The translations under genes and the position numbers were made by a program. Below, piece by piece: positions 38,009-49,600 of a stretch of 64,000 nt of DNA (position 1 is the first letter of the stretch; every line of letters begins with the position of its first letter). The DNA is from Ricinus communis (Eukaryota > Streptophyta > Magnoliopsida > Malpighiales > Euphorbiaceae). The notes under the pieces were generated by a model that was not told the DNA's origin, did not search any database, and was given only the letters and a program-made list of their open reading frames with translations. The stretch is taken from contig NC_063265.1 in assembly GCF_019578655.1 (NCBI RefSeq), forward strand, positions 7,350,501 to 7,414,500, given 5' to 3'.

Positions 38009-38890
38009 GACTCTATAAATCAAGTCTGTCCACAAGCAATTTCTAACAGATTCAGAGCTAGATTAAACATATAAATGAATTTTAAAATACTCCTTTGGTT
38101 CATAAAATGCAGGGCCAGTGTTTCTGATAGCGGATAAATTCTTTTCAAAGAGTTGCAAATTACTTTGTTACATTAGTTAAACTATTTGATTAAATTTATG
38201 TCTTGGAAATACAAACATTCTTTCTTTCTCACCTGACCTTATTGTATGGGAAGCCACACCATTTCCCGTCCCTGTTCTGTTCTTGCACATTGTCAACCCG
38301 ATAAAATACGGGTAAAAACGAGTTTGGATTTTCACCCCAACTCCTACGCCAAAATTGCCCCACTTAGCTTAGGCTCCTTATGTTTTGGAAGGTTGTAATT
38401 TTTTTATAAGGAATCTTTATTCAACAATATACTTTTGGTGACGGTATGAAAAATCACTTTAATGCCTGTCAAAAGAATATACTTTTCTTTCACTTAAAAA
38501 ACAGACATTATCTAAATTTATCAAAACTTCATACTTTTTTTATTTATAATTAAATGTAACTGAAAGTCAATAAAAAAAGTAGTAATTCTGAAATATTTCT
38601 AGGACCGGCATGTTTCATTGGGCCGGTGGTGGCAAGAGGTCATTACTGGTGGTTGAATAATGAATTGGTATATGATTTTTCTACAAGTTTGTTCAAATTC
38701 AGAAATGAGTTTACTTTTCTATCAGAAAATAAGAACCATTTTCTTTGAAATTGGCTTCATTTTCTCTTTGATCAGGAAAGCACTTTCCGTGCACCAGACA
38801 GTTTATCCTTACAAATATTTTTGGTGAAACAAATAAAGCCTTAAGTTCCATATTAAGGCCTGAATCATCTAAGTAATGTGTAAAAAAGAA
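38009..38890. other. 3' region of the MATE gene and intergenic DNA
   Basis: No ORF was recognised. The first few hundred bases should include the MATE 3' UTR. The rest is unremarkable AT-rich DNA. Confidence 0.5.
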
Positions 38891-38939
38891 TAAATTACCT
38901 CATCAATTATATGTGAAGACGAAATTAAAAGAAGCGAAT

Positions 38940-40990
38940 AAGGTATGTAAGCACACTTTGTCTAATTTCTATGCCATATGCGGCTTTCAGATCGCCATTC
39001 CAGTCATAGTTCTTTTCACATGTCTATCCATTTGAGGTGGGTGTCACAATCATCTGCAAGCAAAGTCTGAGCAGAACATCGCAAAGAAACCTAGAAACTA
39101 TGGCAAAAGGAGAAATTGTATAAGCAATCACTAATGACATGGAAGCATAAACGTCAAGAACCAGGATAAAACTAAATTTAAGTAAACCATCTTTTGTTGA
39201 ATTGTTGTTGCCTACTAATTTGTATTGTAAACCTAGCTAAAAAACTTGAAAATGGTACTGAAAATTCAAGGAAGGAAGTCTAAGGGGTATGATACTGGTC
39301 AATTGTTATCAGCTATAATTCTCATAATTATTAGTGGCCTGAAAAATAGTAAAGGGAAAAAGCACCATTACGTGACAATTAACTTTACCTATTAGAAATA
39401 GTTCAATTGGTACATCCTTGCAGGTAATTTCAAGTGGGGTTCATGGGTTGGATATATATATAATATATGTGTGTACTCTCAAGATAGAAAAATGAGGTAA
39501 GCATAAAAACAATCACAAACAAGGTGTATATGTATAGAAACTAGCAAGTAATTAAGGTTTAAGGGATTGCAAACAAGAAATGTGAATAAAAGAGTCACAA
39601 AGACTCCGTAGCATATAATAAGCTACAGTAAGTAATTATTTAGACTTGTTCGATAATTTAGAAGGCAGCACTCATAATAAGAACCCTCTAAACATTCCTT
39701 CCCCAAATGCCATGTTAGCACCAAGTGTTTGTCATGGTATTGGTACCTAAGCTGTAAACTGCGAATCCAGATCACTATGGCAGTGAAACGAATTAATAAC
39801 TATACAAGAGTAAAATCGATAGCAAAAGGAAGGAAGGAATAAGTAAACAAAAAGATACCAGCAGCTTCTCATGCTCCCAAATCAATTTAGTTGTTGAATA
39901 GAAAAGCTGAACTTAGTGCTGTCAAAATAAAAGCCAGTATAATCTTCTGGTACATTATACGAACTGGAAGAATCAAATAGATGCAAGCTCTCATATATTT
40001 AATAAGACAAGCATATCAAGAATTATAATATTGAATCATTATAGAACAGTCGAACCATAAACAAGTTCACAATAGAAACTGAATTGTCCATGAAACAAAA
40101 TAGCAAATGCTCAAATTAAGTAGAGATAATGAGAAATAGTGTTAGCAATAAGACTGGGATACTTAATTTAAGCCAACAAAGACCTGCAGCTGCAATCAAA
40201 GATAAGTTTCCAGTAGGGAACAAAAAACGTACAGTGGAGTCAGTAAATCAACATCAGTGACTCTCACTAATTACTGGAGCTAGAGTGACAATGAGTTTAC
40301 AGCAGAAAGTGATTAATAAATTGAAATGTGATTGTTAACATGTAAATGTTTTAGTTTTGTAAGCAAAAACAAAAAAAAAAAAAAAAACAAAACAAAAAGT
40401 AAATACTTTTAGCAGACGATAAGGATGCGTGTCAATATTAGGAAAAAGTTGAACTATAAAAATCAATCAAAACTGAACAATGCCACAAAATTGCCTTCAG
40501 TGTTCACTTTGGGAGCTGATCTCTTAGCCCACAAATTGATTTGAATTTAATATTGGATACGCGCAGACATAAACCGGGTCCCCGGCTAATTAGAAACAAC
40601 AGCCAAATCAATTCTGCTCAATCAAAAACTACGGTAAATTTCCGCTTAGATCCGGAAGAAGATTCCTCATTCTAGATCCAAAGCCGAATTATAATCAACT
40701 CCTTTTGAGTTCTGTTTGGAAAATTTCAAAAATAAATACACAAAGATATATAATTGTACATCATTAGCATTAGACCAGCATGTTATAATCTTGAAAAAGA
40801 AAGCTGGAAGTTAGATTAGCTTACTTGCACGGAGCCTTCGATCTTTGAAATAGAATGTTAATACTCAGCCCCTTGCCAGCTAGTTCTACCGCATTGCATA
40901 GCTGACACTTCCTCTTTAATTTTCCTTTTTTTCTTTTGATATGCAAAGGAGCAAAGAGGGAGTGGAAGGTGACCCTCGCCCGAGTTGACA
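38940..40990 (-). other. Possible spliced non-coding transcript unit
   Basis: The block is less AT-rich than its flanks and has no ORF above background. On the minus strand its right edge looks like a leader: a pyrimidine-rich start near 40990-40930, then GGCTCCGTGCAA|GTAAGC (a good donor near 40826). About 1.7 kb further, TTTCTAG|GTTTC (near 39091) and CTTGCAG|ATGATT (near 39055) are good acceptors. This could be a long non-coding RNA, or the upstream part of a gene whose coding exons were lost. It rests on splice signals alone. Confidence 0.2.
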
Positions 40991-41036
40991 AATGCAATTA
41001 TAATTTGGCAGCGGTCTAAGAGAGTGTATTGTACCG

Positions 41037-41680
41037 CTTTATTATTATTATTTTAATTATAAAATTAATATAATATAATATAATTAATTATTTAATATTT
41101 TTAATAATTTTAAAAATAATAGTAAATTAATTATTTTTAAATATTTTTAATTTTAAAAATTTTATTTATATTATTATTTTAATAAAATATTATTTATTAA
41201 TATTATTTTTAAATTAATATTAGCAATAAATTATTTTTAAAATATTTATTTATTAATTTTAATATTATATAAATTAATACTATCAATATAATTGATATTA
41301 CTATTTTTTAAAATTATAAATTATTCTACAATTAAAAATTAATTTATCAGCGAATATAATATTTAAAATATTATTTTTATAATTATTCTATCTTATTAAA
41401 AAATTAATTTATTAGTTAATATAATATTAAAATATAATTAATATACTATCTTTTAGAATAATCATTGTTTAATTAGAAAATTAATTTATAAGAATATATA
41501 TTTCTTGATATTAGTATGAGTGTTTAATTATGAATGTAACTTATTAATTTAATAGAAAAAACTATAAAATTACACATAAGTTCGAATTCCATATGTCAAA
41601 AATAGTACACATGTTAAAATAAAATTCTACGTATCAAAAATTTAGCACGCGTGTTAAAAAATTATAGATTTTAAAAAAAT
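41037..41680. repeat. AT-rich dispersed repeat, copy 1
   Basis: This segment resembles 44850-45365 in the same orientation. Shared blocks in the same order include TTATTATTATTTTAATTATA, TAATATAATATTAAAATATA and CATATGTTAAAATAAAA-like text. It lies directly left of the solo LTR. The type of repeat is unknown. The copies are well diverged and extremely AT-rich, so part of the resemblance is compositional. Confidence 0.55.
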
Positions 41681-41686
41681 TAATAT

Positions 41687-41691
41687 ATATA
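41687..41691. repeat. Target-site duplication, left (ATATA)
   Basis: ATATA directly precedes TGTCAC at 41692 and is repeated directly after ...TTACA at 44788-44792. Five bases is the usual LTR-retrotransposon duplication. The low-complexity sequence weakens its weight. Confidence 0.6.
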
Positions 41692-42366
41692 TGTCACGAC
41701 CCCACCCGTGGGCCCGTGACCGGCACTAGGGAATGGGTAGGCTTAAGGCCACCGAAACCCGTAGTAAGCCTGACACTCACTGATTTAAACAAATCTCATC
41801 TCAGATTAATATTATTAAAGCCACAATTTATCTTAATAGTTACACTTTACAAAATTACTTCGGTCTACCATAAAAACTAGGCGAGACCCGAAGCTCAGAA
41901 AATTTACAACTGATACATTTACTATTACTACTGCGGAGAATCTAAGATTTACTAATTTACATACCAAATCAAATACATCACCCGATGATGAAGGAGTCGG
42001 GTTACTGAATAAGAGTCGCGAGAGGTCTAACAGTCACGAATCTGAAAAACAGTAAAAATGAGACTGTCAGTCTCGAGAGTGAGTTAAAATCAAATAATCT
42101 GGGAACTATTGCATTCTTCTCAGAAAACATAGATTGTTCAAATCAGTATATCAAACCATGCACATAAGTACCAATCATACCATAATCATACCCTATTACT
42201 TTCTTCACATAAAATATTAATAATTCGAATCAATATATCAACCATGCACGTAAATACAATCCATATTATAATCATACCATAATAAATAAATAAATGAATA
42301 AATAAAAATATATTTTTACTTTTACGGGACGAGTGGCTCAATAGAACCCTAACCCCAAATTCTAAC

Positions 42367-42655
42367 AGCCATTTGGCTCTCTTAATCCAATAAGATCGGC
42401 CACCGAGAGCAATGCTCGACCAGGGACCTTACTTCCAGTCCGGTCACTTAAGTATCCAAATAAGAAATCTAGTAGCCATTCGGCTCTCTTAATCCAATAA
42501 GATCGGGCGCCCCCGAGAGCAATGCTCGACCAGGACCTTACCTCCACCGGTCACTTAAGTATCCAAATAAGCCACCGAGAGCAATGCTCGACCGAGGGAC
42601 CTTACCTCCCGTGAATTTACTCAAATCAGCCCAGAGAGCCATGCTCGACCAGGGC
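42367..42655. repeat. Tandem repeats with hairpin motif inside the solo LTR
   Basis: Two units of about 107 bases start at 42367 and 42474 (agccatt(t/c)ggctctcttaatcc). Two truncated units follow, at about 42571 and 42631. Each contains or nearly contains the perfect 5-bp inverted repeat GAGCA-A-TGCTC followed by GACCAGGG. The last copy has GAGCCATGCTC. The array may represent enhancer-like LTR repeats. Confidence 0.88.
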
Positions 42656-43479
42656 AACCCATAAAAATCTGATTACATGTCCATGATCATTACCGGTGCG
42701 CACACAGTCCTGATGTAACCCATCAGGCGGCATGTTCTACAAGCCACATTTCCCAAATCGCAATCACCACATTTAATAAATATTATTGTCTAATGAAATC
42801 ATTCAACACATATCGGAAATAAAGATTAAAAATTTAGGATAAGGCAACGTGCAATTCGTATTCGACGAATAATAATATCTATATTATTATAACGTTACTA
42901 ATAATAATATTTATATTATTTTCAATAATTAATAATCAAGTAAAATTATTTATGTTGTGATACTAATAACCATATTATGCATAAACTTTCAAAATATCAT
43001 ATTAAAATCAGACTTAGCAATAGTACAATGATTAAATGACTTTAACTCACAGGTTTGGCGACCTCCTAGCTCTGCTCCGGTGCCTCGGTAGGAGCGAGCC
43101 GAACGAACTGACAATCTAGTCACGGAAAACAATTTATCAAAACGATGAAACAATTACAATAGATCCTAGGTCTAGATTCCTAGGACTGACTGTCTAAGAA
43201 TCTCGACTCAGGAGAATTCTACCGAAAATCCGGCAGAACCTCCCTTACAACACGAACATTACCCCCCGTAAAAACGGGTCCAGGACCTGCCAGAAAAACA
43301 CTCCAAATATCCGACAATTTAAACAATGGGAGTCGGGTCCCCAAACTTCACTATTTCCCGACCCCGCCACACAGCATAAAATACGATGCAGGCAAACTAA
43401 CAGACAATTATTTTTGACTCATAAAATCATCAAATAATCAATATAACCCAGTAGACACAAAAATTAAAATCAAAGGATT

Positions 43480-44090
43480 TCCAAGATCAACGGCCAGAGA
43501 AAATTACCGAGACGCTCGGTCGACTCGCCTCCGGCCGCCGGAGTCCGATCGACGATCCGAACATACCATCAAACTCACAACGACGCGTTGAAGACGATCC
43601 CCGCTTCCGATTTTCCGATCTGACACCCGATCATCCGAACAGATTTGCGGACGATCTCAACCGTCGATTCGCAAACGAAGCCCGATCGCCACGAAACCGG
43701 TGCCATTTCGAAGCTTGAGCTGAGGAGAGTCGGGATACGTCCTCCGATCTTCCATAGCTCGCCGGAGCTCGCCGGAAAAACTCAAAAACCTCGGCTGCCT
43801 CCATTTTCTCTCTCCACCGGATCTTCCGTTTCCGGCCACCACTATCGACACCGCCGCCGCCAAAACAAAGCCGAGGCCGAGAGGAGTCGATCGGCACCAA
43901 GATCGTGACCACCGACGCCGAAGCCACCGCAAGGAAGCTTGACCATCTTCCTCCTCGCTGAGGCCGCCGTGCCGGCCTCACCGGCCACGCGCCCAGACAG
44001 ACGGCCCCGACGCCACAGCTCCTTCCTCCGCGCGCTCCTCTCTCTCCCCCGACATCTCTCTTCCTCTCTTCTTCTTCCTCGACTTCCATT
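43480..44090. other. GC-rich island of the solo LTR
   Basis: About 600 bases of strongly GC-rich, CpG-containing sequence sit in otherwise AT-rich DNA. It opens long frames on both strands, including a 158-codon minus-strand frame at 44107-43631, because GC-rich DNA lacks stop codons. Those frames contain no recognisable domain. The island is probably the promoter or transcribed leader part of the LTR. Confidence 0.6.
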
Positions 44091-44787
44091 CCTTTCAATA
44101 TCGACATTAGGCCCCCGAACTTTTTCTTATTACAACTTGGTCCCTCAACTTTCTTAATTACTTACAATTTCATCCATCAAAATTCCAATTTAACCCCCAA
44201 ACTTTCCTTTAGCCTTTCAATTAAGCCCTTAACTAATTAATTTGGGCCAAATCCGAATTATTGAAAATACACAATTACAAAAATACCCCTGACTGACATA
44301 TTTATTTACAAAAATACCAAGCTCACAAATTTCCATTGAAACCCCATAAAAATAACATTATACTTTCAATGCTTATTCCAAAATAAATTTCCAATTTAGT
44401 CCTAACACACAATTAAATTAAATAATCAATTTCCAACTTAAAATTTAATACTACTAATCAATTATAATACCAATTTTTTCAAAATTCTTTTATAAAAACA
44501 TCCTTTATAATTTCTTCCAAAATTTTTCAATATATAATTTTACTTATATAAATATGCATTTGGGAAAATTTTGAATAACCAAAATATAATCATTTCTCAA
44601 ATAGTTTACTTAATTAACTCCTTAAAAATCAAACTAATTGGATATGGAAAATAACTCATTTATTTATCTAGCATGAACATTCAAAATTTGTATTTAAATC
44701 ATTCCAATTAAACCGAATAAAAATAAAGCTAAAATTAACTTAAATAAAAACTCATTATTAAATATATAAAAAATTCCGGGTGTTACA

Positions 44788-44792
44788 ATATA
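44788..44792. repeat. Target-site duplication, right (ATATA)
   Basis: This is the right partner of 41687-41691, directly after the terminal TTACA of the solo LTR. Confidence 0.6.
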
Positions 44793-44849
44793 TATCCTTA
44801 AAATATTAAACTAAATACATAGATGCTATCTATTCATTTATTCATACAC

Positions 44850-45365
44850 AGATTTTATTATTATTTTAATTATAAAATTAAATTTATAAATAAGATTTAA
44901 TTAATTTTAGTATTTAATATCCTAAAAATAATAATTAATTAATTTTTAAATTTTTAAATTTTGGATCTTATTAATATAATAGTATAAAAATATTTATAAA
45001 TCAATTTCTATAATATGATAAATATAATTAATATTACTAAATTTTGTAATTAACGGTTATTATATAATTAATAAATTAATTTATTAATAAATATAACACT
45101 AAAAATATAATTTAATATGTAAATTTTCTAAATCAGAATTATTATCTAATTAAATAATTAATTTATTAATTAATATAATATTAAAATATAATTGACATAC
45201 TATATTTTATTGATTGAAATTATTATTTAACTGAAAATATAATTTATTAATTAATAAATTAATAAAAATTATAAAATTACATATATGTTTAAATTCTATA
45301 TGTCGGGAAATAAATATACATATTAAAATAAAAAATTATTATTAAAAATTAAATATATATATCAA
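44850..45365. repeat. AT-rich dispersed repeat, copy 2
   Basis: The same-orientation relative of 41037-41680 sits to the right of the solo LTR. Shared text includes ATTATTATTTTAATTATAAA at the start and AAAATTATAAAATTACA... TCTATATGTC near the end. The two copies may be LTRs of an older element into which the gypsy element inserted, or a segmental duplication. Confidence 0.55.
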
Positions 45366-45378
45366 AATCTAATATCTG

Positions 45379-45381
<3 letters not shown>

Positions 45382-45420
<39 letters not shown>
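45382..45420. repeat. (TA)n microsatellite
   Basis: AT dinucleotide tract of about 39 bases at the edge of the AT-rich repeat. Confidence 0.93.
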
Positions 45421-45421
<1 letters not shown>

Positions 45422-45696
45422 TTGTCATGCTTTATTAATAGAAAGATTTTTAAAAAATTATATAAAAATATTTTAATGTGGATTTTACATAAAAAAATTA
45501 TATTAAAATTTGTATATAAATTTAATTTAAGTTTAATTTTTAAAATAAACATATAAAAATATTAAAAATTTATTATAACTATAGAATTATATCTAGAATT
45601 AGAATTCACAAAGTAAAAAGTAGCAATATCAATTTCAAAAAAACAACATAAATTCAACTGAGAAACAATTAACTTTTTTTTACTAAACAGATACAC

Positions 45697-46605
45697 GGGA
45701 TTAATTGCACCGCTAGTACCAAATTTTCACACTTTTTTCCAAATGGTACCAAACCTTCAATTTGTTTCTTTTTGGTACCACTCCTATTATTTCTGTATCT
45801 TCCGCCAGTACCAAAAAAGAATCTGGCACTTATTTGCTGATGTGGCTGTCGGATTTATGAAGGATAATACACCACTTGCCACATCTGTTGCTGACTCATT
45901 TACTCTCTCATTCTTTTCCTTCAATCCCCCCCTCCTTTTCTCTCCTTCCTTTCCTTCAATCCTTCCCTCCTTCTTTTTCTCTTTCTTCCCTTTCTCTTTC
46001 CTTGTCTCTCTCCTCTTTTTCCTTCTCTCTCTTTCTTTCTCTCTCCTCCCTTCTCAATCATACCCGAAATACTCTTTCAACTTTAAGAATAATTATAATA
46101 ATTACAACCAACCCATTTCTCTATCTCACACAAGCTTTTACTTTCTAAATCACTCCTCCTTATTATGGTTTTTCTATTAAGATTTCTAGCTCTTCGCTTT
46201 TGCGGCACTGCTGTTATGATTCTCGCTGAACTTTTGGATTTTTGTTGCTTTTTATTGGGTTGTCTTTTTTATCAATTAGTTGGGATCAGATTGATTGTTT
46301 TCTATTTTCAACGTCTTTTATTGATAAATATGGATTTACTCTGTTTCTTAGAGATGTTGCCTTTTTTATCTGAGTTTTTGTTGCTGAGTTGGATAACTGT
46401 TTGTTGAGTCAGCAACAGATGTGCCAAGTGGTGTGTTATCCTTCATAAATCTGGCAGCCATATCAGCAAATAAGTGTCAGGTTCCTCTTTGGTACCGGCG
46501 GAAGATACAGAAATAATAGGAGTGGTACCAAAAAGAAACAAATTGAAGGTTTGGTACCATTTGAAAAAAAGTGCAAAGGTTTGATACCAGCAGTGCAATT
46601 AACCC
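45697..46605. mobile_element. Mutator-like element with ~200-bp terminal inverted repeats
   Basis: The left end, GGGATTAATTGCACCGCTAG (from 45697), is matched by the inverted right end ...CAGTGCAATTAACCC (to 46605). The inverted similarity runs inward about 200 bases on each side (to about 45900 and from about 46400), ending with GTTGCTGACTC and its complement. Flanks read CAGATACAC on the left and CAGATAGGC on the right, a 7-of-9 match fitting an aged 9-bp Mutator duplication. The centre has a long CT-rich tract (about 45910-46060) and no transposase, so the element is non-autonomous. The centre resembles a leader plus start of a gene, so acquisition of host sequence (Pack-MULE) is possible but unproven. 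Confidence 0.88.
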
Positions 46606-46619
46606 CAGATAGGCGCATT

Positions 46620-49600
46620 AGGTGATGCCTGTAAGGCATAAAGCTTACCCACATGACAATTTATAACGTTGTCGCTGCTATCAGACTATAAATTTTATTT
46701 TAAGGTTTCTTGTGATTTTCTTCCACCACCATAATAATTATTTATTTTGATTATGTTTTAAAATTAAATCAAGGATTATAGAAAAATACTTTTCAATATC
46801 ACAAACTTTTTAAAAATTAGGGGTATGTTATATGAATTATAATCTTTAGTGTGGAAGCATTTTGAGGTTATTTGTTAACTATGATGTGTATTTTTTTTAT
46901 TTAAAATATTTTGAAATATATTATTCCTAATTTTATGCATCTTGTCGTGGTATAAAATTTATTTTTTACTAAATTTTGATATTATTTTCTTAATTTATTT
47001 TTGAAATAATTATAAAAATAAAAGTTCTTATATAGCGATTCACAAATCAAGCCACGAGGTTAAATATTAAATTTTTAAAAATCGTATATAAATTCAAAAA
47101 CCTAGAAATTAAGAGATAGTATAGGCTACTTCCCATATATATTTATTTGAATAACAGAACCATATATTTCTTTTATAATAACATTAACTTCTTTTATTGC
47201 CCAGAAACAAGGATGTTCCTAGTAAGAAATTCTTTATTAATAACAGATTTTTCAGTAATTATATTTAACTGACAAGTATATCCATTTGATGCAATATGTG
47301 GTGGATAGGCTGCTCTTGGTTGCCCATATTATCTATATACTGGTTGAGGATTTTTTGTTGATTAAATCTACTGTTTGCAATTTTATAATTTATTGACTAT
47401 CTAATCCTCATCTTAATTAGGATTAGAAAGGAAACTAATATTGTGTTTAGGTTTAAATTCTACATTTTGATCTCAGTTAGTATATTTTGACATGTTGGTA
47501 TAACATCACACCATATTCTTTTTTCTTTTTTGACCTAGTAAATCATATTCTATTTTATTTATATAAGTGTTCAGAGTTTATAGATTTTGGTTGTCAAATC
47601 TTTTATGAGCCTTTAATAGTGAATTTGGATAAACATATAATAAATAAAAAACGTATGGCAGAAGATCTCATGACTGCTAAAGTTTTAATATTCGGAATTA
47701 AATCAAGGTTTTCCAACAATGAAAATGAATCTATTTGGTTAAAAGTTTGTTTGTGATCTTATTTTGTAATTATTTTTCTTAGTTATTTGTTAATATCATT
47801 GATTAAATCTTATGAGCATTTTATTTTATCTTTCTTTATGGGATTTTGTTTATCTTCTTTTTATGGGAGTTTGTTTGTCTTTTATAATGAGAGTTAGAAT
47901 GAGTTTGATTATGGTATTCAAAAAATCGGACTCGTTTAAAGCTGCTTCAAATGACAATGAAGTCGTTATGTGGCTCAACATAGCTACTGAATGGAACATA
48001 TTTACTTGTTTGTTACAAGTTGTACTTATTAATCAATTTTAATGAAAAGTTTTTTTTATTTTAAAAAGAGTATTAAACTAATTTTTAAATAATAATAAAA
48101 TAATATAATTATTTCTTATTTTCTTTTACTAATTCTTAATAATTAATATCCATTAATTCTAAGTAGCGAATTAAATATTTCTTTTGCTTTTTTTCTTAAG
48201 TTAGATTTTGAGATAACTTAATACCTGTCAAATTGTCAAAAATAGTAAATAAAATGGTTAAAGAAGTAACAGCGATATTTGAAATATCAAAAATCTTAAA
48301 ATAAAATAAATATTTAGCTACAAATTGAAATAATTAAATGCTAAAAATGTCGTATATTAGAATGAGAAAGATGCAAAATTCTTATCGGAAAGGGTAAGAA
48401 AAATTACTTTTATTTTAAAATTTATAATGATGTCTAAATTTTATTTTTTAGTGTAATTTCATAAAATTATTATATATCTATTTATAGATTTTTACTAATT
48501 TTTTTTATTATATTACTTTTTATATAACATTGTAAAGATATTTTGTTAATATCTATTAACTAATTAATATCATTAAGTAATAAGAAGTTAATTATATAAT
48601 TATATTTATAGATATTAATATTGAATACCAGATAATATCAAATAACCGATTTGTATGAAATTAAAAAATAAATTCAATACAGGTCAATTCCGTTTATATT
48701 TTCTTACCATTATAATCTCTCCTTTTTTTTTTTTTAAGAAAAAGTTAATTATAACCATACCGTACTAACGAACACTTAGCCATAGTAACCGGTTATAATT
48801 TGAAAATCTGCGAAACCAAAGGGTACTTAGTTGTAATTTCAATACAAATAAATCGGATCCTAAACTAAATCCTTGGGTAATATGGTGGATTTGACACGTC
48901 ACGAATACATTTGAAATCAATATTCAAAGTTAGTTGCCGACATGGCATCCACTAGTGGCCCTCTCAACTCAACCAATCTCTTTTTAAAGTCAGTTTTGGT
49001 TTTGGATGCTACCAGAAAAATAACGGCCTCGTGGGATTGTTGTCTCAACTCAACTCTGAAGAAGAAGAAGAAGATAGCCACGTCACCATCTTCATAATTT
49101 CGCCACACGTGGCAGGTAGTGTCTACGGGGTCGAAGTCTTTTTGTCATGCAGTTTGATGATGGAGCCCACATATTTCAAACACGTTAATTAAAAAAAGTC
49201 CTTTCATGGGTTCCACGAATTAAGTTCATTTAGACAAAACGTACGTTGACATAAATAAATTGGGATCGGAATTCTAAATTTATGTACGCAAATGATTGCT
49301 TGCGTGTGCACAATTCTAGGGGCCTAATAAAAGATACTTTGGTAGTTAGTTAGTATTCTACTTACTTTTAAATATTTTCTTTGTTCGAATTTTCAGCAAG
49401 CATATTCCAAAACACAAACAAAATTTCAACTCTCATCTCACTCTCTATCAATTAGGCATCATGTTAAAAGAAATTAGTTTTTTTTTAATTCAAAACCAAA
49501 CTAAATATTCACTTAATTATTAGTTCAGCTAATTGAAATCAATTTTCTATTTAAATTTTTTCTTTCAACTGAAGATTTTTATTAATTAAAAGATTGAACT

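Larger units (their letters stand above)
41692..44787 (-). mobile_element. Solo LTR of a Ty3/gypsy-type retrotransposon
   Basis: A 3096-base unit begins TGTCACGACCC and ends CCGGGTGTTACA. Read on the minus strand it runs TGTAACACCCGG...GGGTCGTGACA, the TG...CA termini common to plant gypsy LTRs. ATATA flanks both ends. No gag-pol and no second copy are present, so this is a solo LTR left by recombination between the two LTRs of a full element. Internal features are a tandem repeat block (42367-42655) and a GC-rich island (about 43480-44090). The minus orientation is inferred from the TGTAACACCCGG end, which is usually the LTR start. Large LTRs of this size fit chromovirus-type gypsy elements. 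Confidence 0.85.

Noticed and set aside
43631..44107. 158-codon minus-strand ORF and overlapping ORFs on both strands
   Set aside because: They lie in the GC-rich island of the solo LTR, where stop codons are rare. The composition is Arg/Gly/Ser-rich and no domain is visible.
45743..46407. Overlapping ORFs of 80-145 codons
   Set aside because: They run through the terminal repeat and CT-rich centre of the Mutator-like element and are low-complexity.
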